This document shows positions 52,479-60,918 of a DNA stretch of 64,000 nt, one piece after another. How positions within the stretch are numbered: the first letter of the stretch is position 1; the number at the start of each line of letters is the position of its first letter. The notes beneath the pieces are model-generated. The model was not told the origin of the DNA. It saw nothing but the letters and a program-made list of their open reading frames with translations, and searched no databases. This DNA is from CAVUWL01 sp963700105 (GTDB taxonomy: Bacteria; Actinomycetota; Thermoleophilia; Solirubrobacterales; 70-9). The stretch is from positions 310,001-374,000 of the forward strand of contig CAVOWL010000001.1 in NCBI GenBank assembly GCA_963700105.1. The letters are read 5' to 3'. Made by a program: the position numbers and the translations under genes.

Positions 52479-53189
52479 ATGCCCAAGCCTGCCAACCCCA
52501 CTCGCCTGCTCCTTTGCCTCGCCGCCCTGGCCGCGCTCGCCCTGGCCGCCTCCGGCTGCGGAACCAGCACCGCGGACATCGCCCGCGGGCGGGTTCTGTT
52601 CATCCAAAAATGCGGCGTCTGTCACACCCTCGCCCAGGCCGGTACCACCGCCCAGGTTGGCCCCAACCTCGATGATGCATTCGCCGCGGCGAGGGCGGCG
52701 GGCGAGGGCGGCGCCACGATCGAAGGTGTGGTCGAGTCCCAGGTTCAGTTCCCCCGTCCCAGCAACGCCGATCCCAATATCTCGATGCCCCATGACGTCG
52801 TGACCGGCCAGGACCTCGACGACGTCGCCGCCTACGTCGGTCATTATGCGGGCGTTCCCGGGGCGGCACCGCCGGTGGTCCCCGGCGGCCCGGGCGCCCA
52901 GGTCTTCGCCAACAACGGCTGCGGCGGCTGCCACACCCTGGCGGCGGCAAAATCGGGCGGCACCACGGGGCCGGACTTCAACAAAGTTCTGCCCGGCAAG
53001 AGCGCGTCGTTCATCAAAGGCTATATCGAACATCCGATCAAGCCGGTGGCCAAGGGCTACCCCACCGGCGTGATGCCGCAAGATTTCGCCACGATCATCA
53101 AACCGAAAGAACTCGACGCATTGGTCGAATACCTGATCGCCTCAACCTCCAAGGGCGGATCGAGTAGCGCCAAAGGCAAGGGCGGCTGA
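52479..53189 (+). CDS. Diheme cytochrome c lipoprotein
   Basis: 236 aa. A signal peptide with lipobox LAASGC (C27) predicts lipid anchoring outside the membrane. Two class I cytochrome c domains carry CGVCH (C45-C48-H49) and CGGCH (C148-C151-H152), each with a candidate axial Met downstream (ISMPHD, M103; GVMPQD, M199). A Pro/Gly hinge (GVPGAAPPVVPGGPGA) separates them. It most likely donates electrons to the CuA site of the aa3 oxidase. The ~40-residue spacing and Ser/Lys/Gly tail (TSKGGSSSAKGKGG) are unusual but not disabling. Confidence 0.92.
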   Translation: MPKPANPTRLLLCLAALAALALAASGCGTSTADIARGRVLFIQKCGVCHTLAQAGTTAQVGPNLDDAFAAARAAGEGGATIEGVVESQVQFPRPSNADPNISMPHDVVTGQDLDDVAAYVGHYAGVPGAAPPVVPGGPGAQVFANNGCGGCHTLAAAKSGGTTGPDFNKVLPGKSASFIKGYIEHPIKPVAKGYPTGVMPQDFATIIKPKELDALVEYLIASTSKGGSSSAKGKGG

Positions 53190-53225
53190 GCGCAGCGGCG
53201 CAGCGGCCGTTGGCATCATCATCTG

Positions 53226-54209
53226 GTGATGCGGAACCGACTCAGAAGCCGCTTTGAGATTTCACCGCAGCGCTACGCGCAGGTGACCCTCATCGCCCTC
53301 GGCGCGCTGGCGTTGATCGTCCTCACCGGGGCCGGCGTCCGCCTCACCGACTCAGGCCTCGGCTGCCCTGACTGGCCAAAGTGCTACGGACAGCCGGTGC
53401 CACCGTTGGAAACCCACGCGGTGATCGAGTGGAGCAACCGGGTGTTGACCGGATTTCTCGGCATCATCGTGATCGCGGCCAGCGTCTTGGCCTTCTTCCG
53501 CCAGCCCTATCGCTGGCACCTCGCGCTGTTTGGCGCGCTGCTGCCGCTCGGCGTGATCGCCCAGGCGATCCTCGGCGCCGAGGTGGTCGAGCACCATCTC
53601 GCCCCGGGTTTGGTGATGTGCCATTTCCTGCTCTCGATGATGCTCATAGACGCCGCCTTCGCGCTCGCCTGGTGCTCGCGGTATGAGCCCTGGCAGCGGC
53701 GGCGCTCCGATGACCGACTCGGGGTTTGGGCGATCCGTGGCCTGATTCCGATCGGCCAGCTGACAATCCTCGCCGGTACGATCGCAACCGGGTCGGGCCC
53801 CCACGCTGGCGCCAACGCCGGACAGCTCGTTCCCCGCTTCAGCTTCGAGGGCACCGACACCCTGGAATGGGTCGTGCAGCGACACGCGGCGATCGCGACG
53901 GTCTTCGGAGTTGCGGCGATCGGGGTCTGGGCGCTCCTGCACCGGCCCGGGGGCGACCGCCGCGCGCTGCGCCCGCTGAGCTTCCTGATCGGCTTTTTGG
54001 CGCTGCAGGGAGTTGTCGGCGCGGTCCAGTGGGAGCTGAAGCTGCCGACCGAGATCGTTTGGATCCACGTCGCCCTGGCGACCTTCACCTGGTTGACGAT
54101 GCTTTGGACCGTGGCCGTCGCGGGCCGCCTGCAACCGCGCCGAGCGGCCACTAGCTCGCCGGGCCAACTCGACCGCCCCGAGCTGGGCGTCGGTGCCGGG
54201 GCCCTCTAG
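53226..54209 (+). CDS. ctaA: Haem A synthase (COX15/CtaA family)
   Basis: 327 aa with eight hydrophobic segments; GTG 53226 or ATG 53229 can start it. It oxidises the haem O methyl group to formyl. The first outer loop holds the cysteine pair C47/C53 in GLGCPDWPKCYGQP, as in the Bacillus-type enzyme, and IEWSNRVLTGFLG carries the conserved Glu and Arg. Haem-ligand histidines lie in EHHLAPGLVMCHF, VVQRHAAIATVFG and VWIHVALATF. It works after CtaB and supplies haem A to the aa3 oxidase. Confidence 0.93.
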   Translation: MMRNRLRSRFEISPQRYAQVTLIALGALALIVLTGAGVRLTDSGLGCPDWPKCYGQPVPPLETHAVIEWSNRVLTGFLGIIVIAASVLAFFRQPYRWHLALFGALLPLGVIAQAILGAEVVEHHLAPGLVMCHFLLSMMLIDAAFALAWCSRYEPWQRRRSDDRLGVWAIRGLIPIGQLTILAGTIATGSGPHAGANAGQLVPRFSFEGTDTLEWVVQRHAAIATVFGVAAIGVWALLHRPGGDRRALRPLSFLIGFLALQGVVGAVQWELKLPTEIVWIHVALATFTWLTMLWTVAVAGRLQPRRAATSSPGQLDRPELGVGAGAL

Positions 54210-54258
54210 GATCACCGCCCCCGCCCTGGCCTAGGCCAGGGCGATCGCCGCCGGCCAG

Positions 54259-55011
54259 ATGCTCCCATTCTCGCTCTCGATCGCCTTGCTCAGCCTCGTG
54301 CAGGCAACCCTGGTCGCGCTGCCCCGCCCACCCGTGGCGCTGGCGGGGGCGCTGCGCAGCCCCTGGTGGGCTCTGGCGCTGCCGATCTCGATCATCGTGG
54401 TGATCGCGGCGATCGCCCTTGACTCCGCCTCCGCGCAGGCCCTCACCTACCTGGCGCTTTTCACAGTTCCCCCACTCGGCGCCGCGGCGCTCGCCTTTGT
54501 CGTTCGCGACCGCCACGCGATCCTTGCCCTGGCGGTGCCACTGCTGTTTGCGGCGGCCTGGGCCGCGCAGGGATCGCTGCTCGGTGAGGCAGCGGCGCTC
54601 TCGTTGTCGGCACTTGCCTGCGTCAGTCTCGGCTGGGCGCTGGCCTGCCTGGTTCCACCCGCCTGGCTGAAGCTGGGGATATACGCGATGGCGGCCGTCG
54701 ATACCTGGCTGGTCGCATCAAACCTCCTGCAGGGACCAAATGCGGTCCTAAACGCTGCCTCCCCGGGCACCCTGCCACGCCTACAATACGTCTCCTTCGG
54801 CACTGCCGTGATGGGCTTTGGCGACCTCTTCATCGCCGCCACGCTGGGGGCGCTGTTGGCCGTCGATCGCCGCCGCCAGCTGCGCGGCGCGGGGCTTGCG
54901 ATCGCCCTGACCCTCTCCTTTGACCTGCTCTTTTTCTTCGTCGATGAGCTACCGGCGACCGTTCCGATCGCCCTCACCCTGGCGCTCTTGGAGCTGGCGC
55001 GACGCCGCTAG
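54259..55011 (+). CDS. Polytopic membrane protein; possible GxGD-type intramembrane aspartyl protease
   Basis: 250 aa with about eight hydrophobic segments. Three features in the C-terminal half recall presenilin/signal-peptide-peptidase proteins: an Asp inside a helix (MAAVD148TWLVAS), a GxGD motif at the start of the next helix (G186-F-G-D189 in AVMGFGDLFIAATLGALLA), and a LPAT-VP segment (231-236) at the last helix where these proteases have PAL. Spacing of ~41 residues between the two Asp is plausible. If right, it would cut membrane proteins or signal peptides. Otherwise it is a membrane protein of unknown function. It ends tail to tail with a 57-aa gene. Confidence 0.6.
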   Translation: MLPFSLSIALLSLVQATLVALPRPPVALAGALRSPWWALALPISIIVVIAAIALDSASAQALTYLALFTVPPLGAAALAFVVRDRHAILALAVPLLFAAAWAAQGSLLGEAAALSLSALACVSLGWALACLVPPAWLKLGIYAMAAVDTWLVASNLLQGPNAVLNAASPGTLPRLQYVSFGTAVMGFGDLFIAATLGALLAVDRRRQLRGAGLAIALTLSFDLLFFFVDELPATVPIALTLALLELARRR

Positions 55012-55181
55012 CTGCGGGCCCTCAGCCAACGCAGGCCATGGCGCGCCGCGGCGCAGATCAAGAGCAGCCCCCACAATGCACCCAGTAGGGGGCGGGTCAG
55101 CAGGGTGAGGGCGATGACCGAGGCCGCAGCCACCGCCACGATCAGCACCCAACGAAAGACGGCCGCCTCGGAGATGCGCAT
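55008..55181 (-). CDS. 57-aa two-helix membrane peptide after ctaE
   Basis: ATG 55181 to TAG 55008, with AGGCGG before the start, 24 bp after the ctaE stop. Two hydrophobic helices (WVLIVAVAAASVIALTLL and LLGALWGLLLICAAA) are separated by a TRP turn and end in a basic tail (RHGLRWLRARS). Its stop shares the CTAG palindrome with the opposite gene. Position at the end of the ctaC-ctaD-ctaE operon suggests a small oxidase subunit or assembly factor. Confidence 0.55.
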   Translation of the reverse strand: MRISEAAVFRWVLIVAVAAASVIALTLLTRPLLGALWGLLLICAAARHGLRWLRARS

Positions 55182-55205
55182 CGAAGCCGCCTGGGGATGC
55201 TCGCG

Positions 55206-55832
55206 CTAGAGGATGTAGACGCTGGTGTAGACGATCAGCCACATGACGTCGACGAAGTGCCAGTAGATGCTGGGGATCTCCACCCCGAGGTGATCCTTGG
55301 CATCGGGGCCGAAGTGGCCCCGGAAGGCACGGATCGTGGCGAAGGAGAGGAGCATCAGGCCGACGAAGACGTGGGCGCCGTGCAGACCAGTGAGGCAGTA
55401 AAAGATCGAGCCGAAGGAGAGGTCCCGAGCGCTGAAACCGAGATGCACGTACTCGTTTATCTGAATGAACAGGAAGGTGGCGCCGAGCATCCAGGTGAGC
55501 AGGAGGCCGAGTTTCATCCCATTGCGATTGCCGCGGCGGATCGACTCCAGCGCGTAGTGGACGGTGAAGCTGGAGGAAACGAGGATCGCGGTATTGACCC
55601 CGGCCACCGCCACCGGAAGTTCATAGGGATGCGGCGGCCAAGCGGACGGGTTGACGACGACGCGCAAAAAGAAGTAGGAGGCAAAGAAGGCACCGAAGAG
55701 CATCACCTCCGAGACGATGAAGAGAAGGATCCCGAGGGTCTGTCGGTCGATTCGCGAACTCTTGTTTGCCTCGGGGGGTCCGTGGTGCTCCTCGGGGTGG
55801 CCGTGGCCCAAGCTGACCGTCGCGCTCTCCAT
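55206..55832 (-). CDS. ctaE: Cytochrome c oxidase subunit III
   Basis: 208 aa, five-helix form of subunit III. Markers: LLFIVSEVMLFGAFFASYFFLR, WPPHPYELPVAVAGVNTAILVSSSF, FLFIQINEYVHLGFSARDLSFGSIFYCLTGLHGAHVFVGLMLL and the end SIYWHFVDVMWLIVYTSVYIL. The Glu of SEVMLF and the HGAH motif are conserved family residues. The ATG overlaps the stop of the preceding gene by 1 bp (TGATG). It completes the aa3 core with ctaC and ctaD. Confidence 0.95.
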   Translation of the reverse strand: MESATVSLGHGHPEEHHGPPEANKSSRIDRQTLGILLFIVSEVMLFGAFFASYFFLRVVVNPSAWPPHPYELPVAVAGVNTAILVSSSFTVHYALESIRRGNRNGMKLGLLLTWMLGATFLFIQINEYVHLGFSARDLSFGSIFYCLTGLHGAHVFVGLMLLSFATIRAFRGHFGPDAKDHLGVEIPSIYWHFVDVMWLIVYTSVYIL

Positions 55833-56707
55833 CAGGCCTGATCCCCCTCGGCCACCGCCGCCGCCACCGCCGAGGCCGGCCGGCCGACCTCGAGGTGCTC
55901 GACCGGCTTCTCGGTAATCTCGCGCACCCGGCCGATCAGCCCGGCGTCGAGCCAGCGCGATTGCTCGCCGGCGAAAGTTGAGATCAGGATCTCATCGATT
56001 CGGTAGTGCTCGATCGCATTTTGGACAGCCTGGAAGGGGTCGGGGCTCATTGGCTGACCGGTGACGTCGACCTCGGCCCGGTAGAGCTCGGCCATCGTCG
56101 CGGCGAGGTCAGCGACGACCTCTGACTTGGCGGCGTCCTCAGAGCGCGGACAGATGATCGTGTAGCGGTGCGGGCGCTCGGCGGCGCGCTCCTTGAGCCG
56201 ACCGAGCAGATCGGGAGTCGCCACCGTCTTGGTGGCGACAACGAGCGTGTGGATGACGTCCCAGCGCACCGAGTCATCCTCGATCCGCACCGGGATGTGG
56301 GTGAGCGTGGTCTCGGGTTCAAAGCGCGACCGCGCCCACTCGACCAGATCCTTGCGTGTCAGCCCGAAGCGGGTTCCACTCCGGCACGAGAGCAGGACCT
56401 CGCCGGGCTGATGAGCGCGAACCGCATCATCGAGGGCGAGCGCGGGATCGGGGTCCATCACCTCGCCGACCGAGCCGATCCCGAACTCCGCCAGGACCGC
56501 CATCGTCACCTCAACCCTCGCCCGGGCCGCATCGTGCAGTTCGCCGGAGTCAATCAGCTGCCCCACCGCGGGCTGGTTTTGGGGAGCCGCCACGGCAACC
56601 GCGGGAACCCCCCCGGCGCGCTCGCGCACGGCCGCCAAAAGCTTCCGTCCCCCCGCCACCTCGTTTAGAAAGATCAGCAGCGGCCGAGCCTCGCTGGCGT
56701 CGCTCAT
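55832..56707 (-). CDS. Tandem alpha/beta-domain, universal-stress-like protein between ctaD and ctaE
   Basis: 291 aa, ATG overlapping the ctaD stop by 4 bp. It has an internal duplication: each half begins with a hydrophobic strand and basic helix (PLLIFLNEVAGGRKLLAAVRERAG; TLVVATKTVATPDLLGRLKERA) and ends similarly (LDDAVRAHQPGEVLLSCRSG; VQNAIEHYRIDEILISTFAG). These are Usp-like Rossmann domains, but no clear G-2x-G-9x-G-S/T ATP loop is visible. Its position inside the oxidase operon suggests a regulator or assembly helper for the oxidase. Confidence 0.75.
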   Translation of the reverse strand: MSDASEARPLLIFLNEVAGGRKLLAAVRERAGGVPAVAVAAPQNQPAVGQLIDSGELHDAARARVEVTMAVLAEFGIGSVGEVMDPDPALALDDAVRAHQPGEVLLSCRSGTRFGLTRKDLVEWARSRFEPETTLTHIPVRIEDDSVRWDVIHTLVVATKTVATPDLLGRLKERAAERPHRYTIICPRSEDAAKSEVVADLAATMAELYRAEVDVTGQPMSPDPFQAVQNAIEHYRIDEILISTFAGEQSRWLDAGLIGRVREITEKPVEHLEVGRPASAVAAAVAEGDQA

Positions 56708-58608
56708 GCGCTTCCCACCACGCTCGGCGCCACCGTGGGCACCTCGGCCCCCTCCCCGGCCATGATCGCGTGGCGGGCGCCGGGCACCCCGTACTCATAG
56801 GGCCCGCCGACGACGCGCGGAATCTCGTCGAAGTTATAGATCGGCGGCGGCGAGGAGACCTGCCACTCGATCGAGTTCGCCCGCCAGGGATTCGCCGAGG
56901 CGCGCGGGCCGAAGCGCCAGCTGACGATCATGTTGTAGAGGAAGACCAGCTGGACAGCGCCCAAGATGAACGCAAAGACACTGATCATCAGGTTCCAGTC
57001 GGCAAACTGGGCGGCGTAGCTGGCAACGCGGCGCGGCATTCCGTCCATGCCGATCCAGTGCATCGGCAAAAACGTCCCCCAGGTCCCGATCAGCGTCCCC
57101 CAGAAGTGGACCCGACCAAGCTTCTCGTCATACATCCGCCCGGTCATCTTCGGGAACCAGTGATAGATGCCGGCAAATATCGTGAAGACCGAGCCCCCGA
57201 ACAGGACGAAGTGGATGTGGGCGACGATGAAGTAGGTCTGGGAGACGTGGATGTCGATCGGCACCATGCCCAGCATCACGCCGCTGATCCCGCCCACCGT
57301 GAAGGTGACGATGAAGGCGAGCGCAAATAACATCGAGGTCGAGTAGGTGTGGATTTTGCCGAAGTAAAGCGTGCCTAACCAGGAGAAGATCTTGATCCCG
57401 GTCGGCACCGCGATCAAAAGGGTGGTGAACATCATCGGCACCCGCAGCCAGCTGAACATCCCGGCGACGAACATGTGGTGGGCCCAGACTGAGTAGCTGA
57501 GCACGACGATACCCAGTAGCGCCAGCGCCATTAATCGGTAGCCGAAAATTGGCTTTCGGGCATGGGTAGAGATCACCTCGGAGATGATTCCGAAGCCGGG
57601 TAACATCATGATGTAGACCGCCGGGTGCGAGTAGAACCAAAAGATGTGCTGGTAGCTGATCACGTCGCCACCACCGGTGAACTGGAAGAAGTTGGTGTGC
57701 AGGAGGCGGTCGAAGAGGACCATGAACTGCACGCCGGCGATAAACGGGGTCGCGGCGACGACGAGCAGCGAGGTCGAGAGGTTGGCCCAGACGAGAAGCG
57801 GCATCCGCCAGAAGTTCATTCCCGGAGCGCGCATCGTGATGATCGTGACCAAGAAGTTGAGCGCGGTTGCGATCGAGGAGGCGCCGGCGAACTGCACGCC
57901 GAGGTTGAAGAACGACTGTCCCAGCGGCGCCCCCGTGGAGAGCGGCGCGTAACCGGTCCAGCCCGCGTCAAAGCCGCCGCCGGGCGCCAGGAAGCTGCCG
58001 ACGAACAGCAGCCCCGCGATCGGCAGCATCCAGAAGCTGAGCGCGTTTAGGCGCGGGAAGGCCATGTCGGGTGCGCCGATCATCAGCGGCAAGACGTAGT
58101 TGGCGATCCCGGCAAAGACCGGAATCACGAAGACGAAGATCATCAGCGCCGCGTGAACAGAGAAGAGGCTGTTGTAGGTACCCGGGTCGACGATTTCGTT
58201 GCCCGGCTGGGCGAGCTGGGCTCGGATCAGCATCGCCAGGGCGCCGCCGACGAAGAAGAAAAAGAAGGTGGTGCAGATGTACTGGATCCCGATCACCTTG
58301 TGATCGGTGTTGAAGCGGAAGTAATCACGCCAGCTCTTGGCGCCGTGCTGGGAATGGTCCTCGGGAATCGTCGGCATTCCGATCGCCCAACGCAGCCAGT
58401 AATCAAAGCAGCCAAAACCAGCCAAAAAGCCCAGCGGAGTGGTGATCAGCGGCACGATCACCTGCGGGTAGCCGTTCTGGGCGGTCTGATAGATCGGCAA
58501 TCCCGAGATCGCCCGCAACGAGACCACCAGGCCGAAGCCGAAGGCACCGGCCGCCACCGCACCCAGCGCCCCACGAATCCACCCCGGCCGCTTGATTGCA
58601 CTCGCCAT
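56704..58608 (-). CDS. ctaD: Cytochrome c oxidase subunit I (A2-type aa3 oxidase)
   Basis: 634 aa with all metal sites: H152 and H466 (low-spin haem a), H464 (haem a3), CuB ligands H328, H377, H378, and cross-linked Y332. The helix VI motif is FYSHPAVY, the YS form of A2-type oxidases, which replaces the Glu of the D-channel end. The N-terminal ~95 residues add two membrane helices (GALGAVAAGAFGFGLVVSL and VIVPLITTPLGFLAGFGCF) before the usual start; such an extension is not in classical CtaD. It follows ctaC by 13 bp. Confidence 0.96.
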   Translation of the reverse strand: MASAIKRPGWIRGALGAVAAGAFGFGLVVSLRAISGLPIYQTAQNGYPQVIVPLITTPLGFLAGFGCFDYWLRWAIGMPTIPEDHSQHGAKSWRDYFRFNTDHKVIGIQYICTTFFFFFVGGALAMLIRAQLAQPGNEIVDPGTYNSLFSVHAALMIFVFVIPVFAGIANYVLPLMIGAPDMAFPRLNALSFWMLPIAGLLFVGSFLAPGGGFDAGWTGYAPLSTGAPLGQSFFNLGVQFAGASSIATALNFLVTIITMRAPGMNFWRMPLLVWANLSTSLLVVAATPFIAGVQFMVLFDRLLHTNFFQFTGGGDVISYQHIFWFYSHPAVYIMMLPGFGIISEVISTHARKPIFGYRLMALALLGIVVLSYSVWAHHMFVAGMFSWLRVPMMFTTLLIAVPTGIKIFSWLGTLYFGKIHTYSTSMLFALAFIVTFTVGGISGVMLGMVPIDIHVSQTYFIVAHIHFVLFGGSVFTIFAGIYHWFPKMTGRMYDEKLGRVHFWGTLIGTWGTFLPMHWIGMDGMPRRVASYAAQFADWNLMISVFAFILGAVQLVFLYNMIVSWRFGPRASANPWRANSIEWQVSSPPPIYNFDEIPRVVGGPYEYGVPGARHAIMAGEGAEVPTVAPSVVGSA

Positions 58609-58621
58609 CAGATCGCCTCCA

Positions 58622-59413
58622 TTATGCCCCTCCTGCCGCTAACGGCGGGGGGTTGGTTTCGGTGTCCTGCCTGATCGATTCCTGATAGGGCGGAGGCACC
58701 TTCTCCTTCAGTCCCGTCACCCAGGCTCGGAAGCGGGCTGGGGACTCGACCACGACTTTGGCCCGCATCGTGGAGTGCCCGAAACCGCACAGCTGGGTGC
58801 AGATCACCTGGTAGGTCCCGATCCGGTCCGGGGTGATGACGGCGGTGGTCGTGATCCCGGGAACGTTGTCTTTCTTGATCCGCCACTCTGGCACCCAGAA
58901 GGAATGGATCACGTCTTGGGAGTGCATCCTGAAGATGATCTGGCGATTGACCGGCACCCGCAGTTCACCCGGTGACCAGACGTCGCCTTTACCGGGGTAG
59001 CCGAAGCTCCAAGCGTACTGCTGGGAGAAGACATCGACGGTCATCGGGTTCTTGCCGATCGTTTCGATTTCGTTTAGAACTTTCCAGCTGTAGGCACCGC
59101 CGAAGAGGACGATGATCGTCGGGATCACGGTCCAGGCGATCTCCAGCCGGGTGTTGCCGTGGATCGGCTCACCGTCGGATTCATCACCCGGCTTGACCCG
59201 AAACCGGATCAGCGCATAGGCGAGCATCACGACGACGAGCGAGAAGACCACCGAGGAGAGAACGATCATGATGTTCAACAGATCGTCGATCTTGGGCGCC
59301 GCGGTCGAGGCCTCAACGCCATTCCAGTTGATCGAGAGCATCACCGCCGAGATCGCCGTGGCCAAGACGAGGGTCGCAGCAAGCATCTTGACTATCGGCA
59401 GGCGGCCGTACAT
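58622..59413 (-). CDS. ctaC: Cytochrome c oxidase subunit II with intact CuA site
   Basis: 263 aa. Two N-terminal helices (MLAATLVLATAISAVMLSI and MIVLSSVVFSLVVVMLAYALI) precede the cupredoxin domain with QQYAWSFGYPG, VPVNRQIIFRMHSQDVIHSFWVPEW, and the full CuA set: H170, C205, C209, H213 and M216. No lipobox is obvious and no fused cytochrome c is present, so electrons come from a separate cytochrome c such as the diheme lipoprotein encoded at 52479. It heads the minus-strand oxidase operon. Confidence 0.95.
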   Translation of the reverse strand: MYGRLPIVKMLAATLVLATAISAVMLSINWNGVEASTAAPKIDDLLNIMIVLSSVVFSLVVVMLAYALIRFRVKPGDESDGEPIHGNTRLEIAWTVIPTIIVLFGGAYSWKVLNEIETIGKNPMTVDVFSQQYAWSFGYPGKGDVWSPGELRVPVNRQIIFRMHSQDVIHSFWVPEWRIKKDNVPGITTTAVITPDRIGTYQVICTQLCGFGHSTMRAKVVVESPARFRAWVTGLKEKVPPPYQESIRQDTETNPPPLAAGGA

Positions 59414-59480
59414 AGGGCGGCGGGCATTCTATTGAAGCGGCGGCGGGACGCCCTTCAGCCCAAATGACGCTCGCCACTAG

Positions 59481-60827
59481 CTATGGCGCCGGCCCGAGCT
59501 CGCTCAACCTGCCCGCCGAAGCGGCGAGGACGCGCTCGGCGACGCTCCCCCAGCTCCACAGTCGGGCGACGGTTTCCACCAGCGCCGCCCGCGCCAGCCC
59601 GCGGCGCTCCTGGGGCAACTCAAGCCAGCCCCGAAGGCGGACGGCGATCGCCTCAACCGCCCCCGTACCGACCGGAAACGACGTCAATGCGCCCAACTCT
59701 GCGCCCAGCGCCGGCGCCAACGCCCGCGCGACCTCGTGCATCCCGGAGTGATCGGCGGAGATCGGCAAAGCCCCGCAGGCTGCCGCCTCCACCGCGACCA
59801 TCCCGAAGGCCTCGGGGAAGGTGCTGGGCATGACCAGCGCCTCGGCTTCGGGTAGGAGGTCGGCAACCTGATTGTGCTCAAGGCGGCCGATGAACTCAAC
59901 CGATCCCGCCGCCCCCCGCGCCGCGCTGGCGTAGTTGCTCGGCGGGTCGGCGAGGAACTGCGCGAGGATCGAGAGCGGCGCCGCGACGCCGCCCTCAAGC
60001 CCCCGCCCCAAGGCCGCCACCGCGCGGGCCTCCTGCAGGTCACCGCGCTCCAGGGCGCCGAGCAGCCTCCTAAGCCCCTCTTCATACTCCCCAAATCCGG
60101 CGATCCGCAAGCGAGCATCGGGGTGGGCGGCGTGAACGAGGGGCCAGGCGGCGAGCAGCAGGTCAACGCCCTTGGAGACGATTAACTTACCGACGAAGAC
60201 GACCAGGGGAGCTCGGACGGCGCCTGGCCGCGGCCGGAACTCCGCAACATCGACCCCGGGTGGGCCCAGCCCGGTCTTGGCCCTAAGGTCCTCCAACTCA
60301 GGCAGCGCTGCCCAGAGCGACTCCGCCGTGTGGCGGGATCCGACCAGGACTCCCGCGGCGGCCCTCATGCCCTCGCGGGCGTAGGGCAAAAAACGCGGAT
60401 TTGGCTTCACCGTGTACTCCAGGGCGGAGCCGTGGATCTTGGCCGCGAAGGGCCCGAACTCGGCGCGGGCGAGGATCGCCGGCCCCATGATCAGATGATT
60501 GGCGAGGGCCGCGTCGACCCCACCGAGGCCCTCGACTAGCGCCCGCACCGCCTCGACATTGGCCGCCAGGTAGCTGGCGAGCTCGGCCTCGCTTAGCTCC
60601 GGGAAAGCCTTCACCTCAAAGCCCGGATAGGGATCCTTGACGTAGACGGGCAAAAGCGGCCCGATCTCGGGATTGTGGATCTGCACGCCCCTCAACCTCG
60701 TCTCGCGATCCTGGCAGAGCAGGTGAACCTCATGGCCTTTCTCGGCCAGCGCCTCGGCGAGGCGGGCGTTATAGATATTGCTGCCGGTACCGCGCAGCAT
60801 GTAGCCGTGGAAAATCAGGATCTTCAT
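59481..60827 (-). CDS. Glycosyltransferase family 4 protein
   Basis: 448 aa from ATG 60827; a GTG three codons earlier is possible. A GT-B fold retaining enzyme: N-terminal KILIFHGYMLRGTGSNIYNARLAEALAEKGHEVHLL, and C-terminal VVFVGKLIVSKGVDLLLAAWPLV with the EX7E motif in FPEAFGMVAVEAAACGALPI. An insertion between (RGDLQEARAVAALGRGLEGG...) is longer than typical. It probably moves a sugar from a nucleotide donor to a glycolipid or polysaccharide. It diverges from a zinc-ribbon gene. Confidence 0.9.
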   Translation of the reverse strand: MKILIFHGYMLRGTGSNIYNARLAEALAEKGHEVHLLCQDRETRLRGVQIHNPEIGPLLPVYVKDPYPGFEVKAFPELSEAELASYLAANVEAVRALVEGLGGVDAALANHLIMGPAILARAEFGPFAAKIHGSALEYTVKPNPRFLPYAREGMRAAAGVLVGSRHTAESLWAALPELEDLRAKTGLGPPGVDVAEFRPRPGAVRAPLVVFVGKLIVSKGVDLLLAAWPLVHAAHPDARLRIAGFGEYEEGLRRLLGALERGDLQEARAVAALGRGLEGGVAAPLSILAQFLADPPSNYASAARGAAGSVEFIGRLEHNQVADLLPEAEALVMPSTFPEAFGMVAVEAAACGALPISADHSGMHEVARALAPALGAELGALTSFPVGTGAVEAIAVRLRGWLELPQERRGLARAALVETVARLWSWGSVAERVLAASAGRLSELGPAP

Positions 60828-60918
60828 CGTGCGCACCTTCCTTCCCCGCGCTGCTCGGTCGCGCTCGATTGGAATCGGCCCCGCTGACTCAGGGATCGTT
60901 GTGCATTATTGTGAGGGC

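Noticed and set aside
52356..53081. N-terminal extension of the CBS protein to 53081
   Set aside because: The extension is antisense to the cytochrome c gene with its two CxxCH motifs; a good ribosome site marks the shorter start at 52355.
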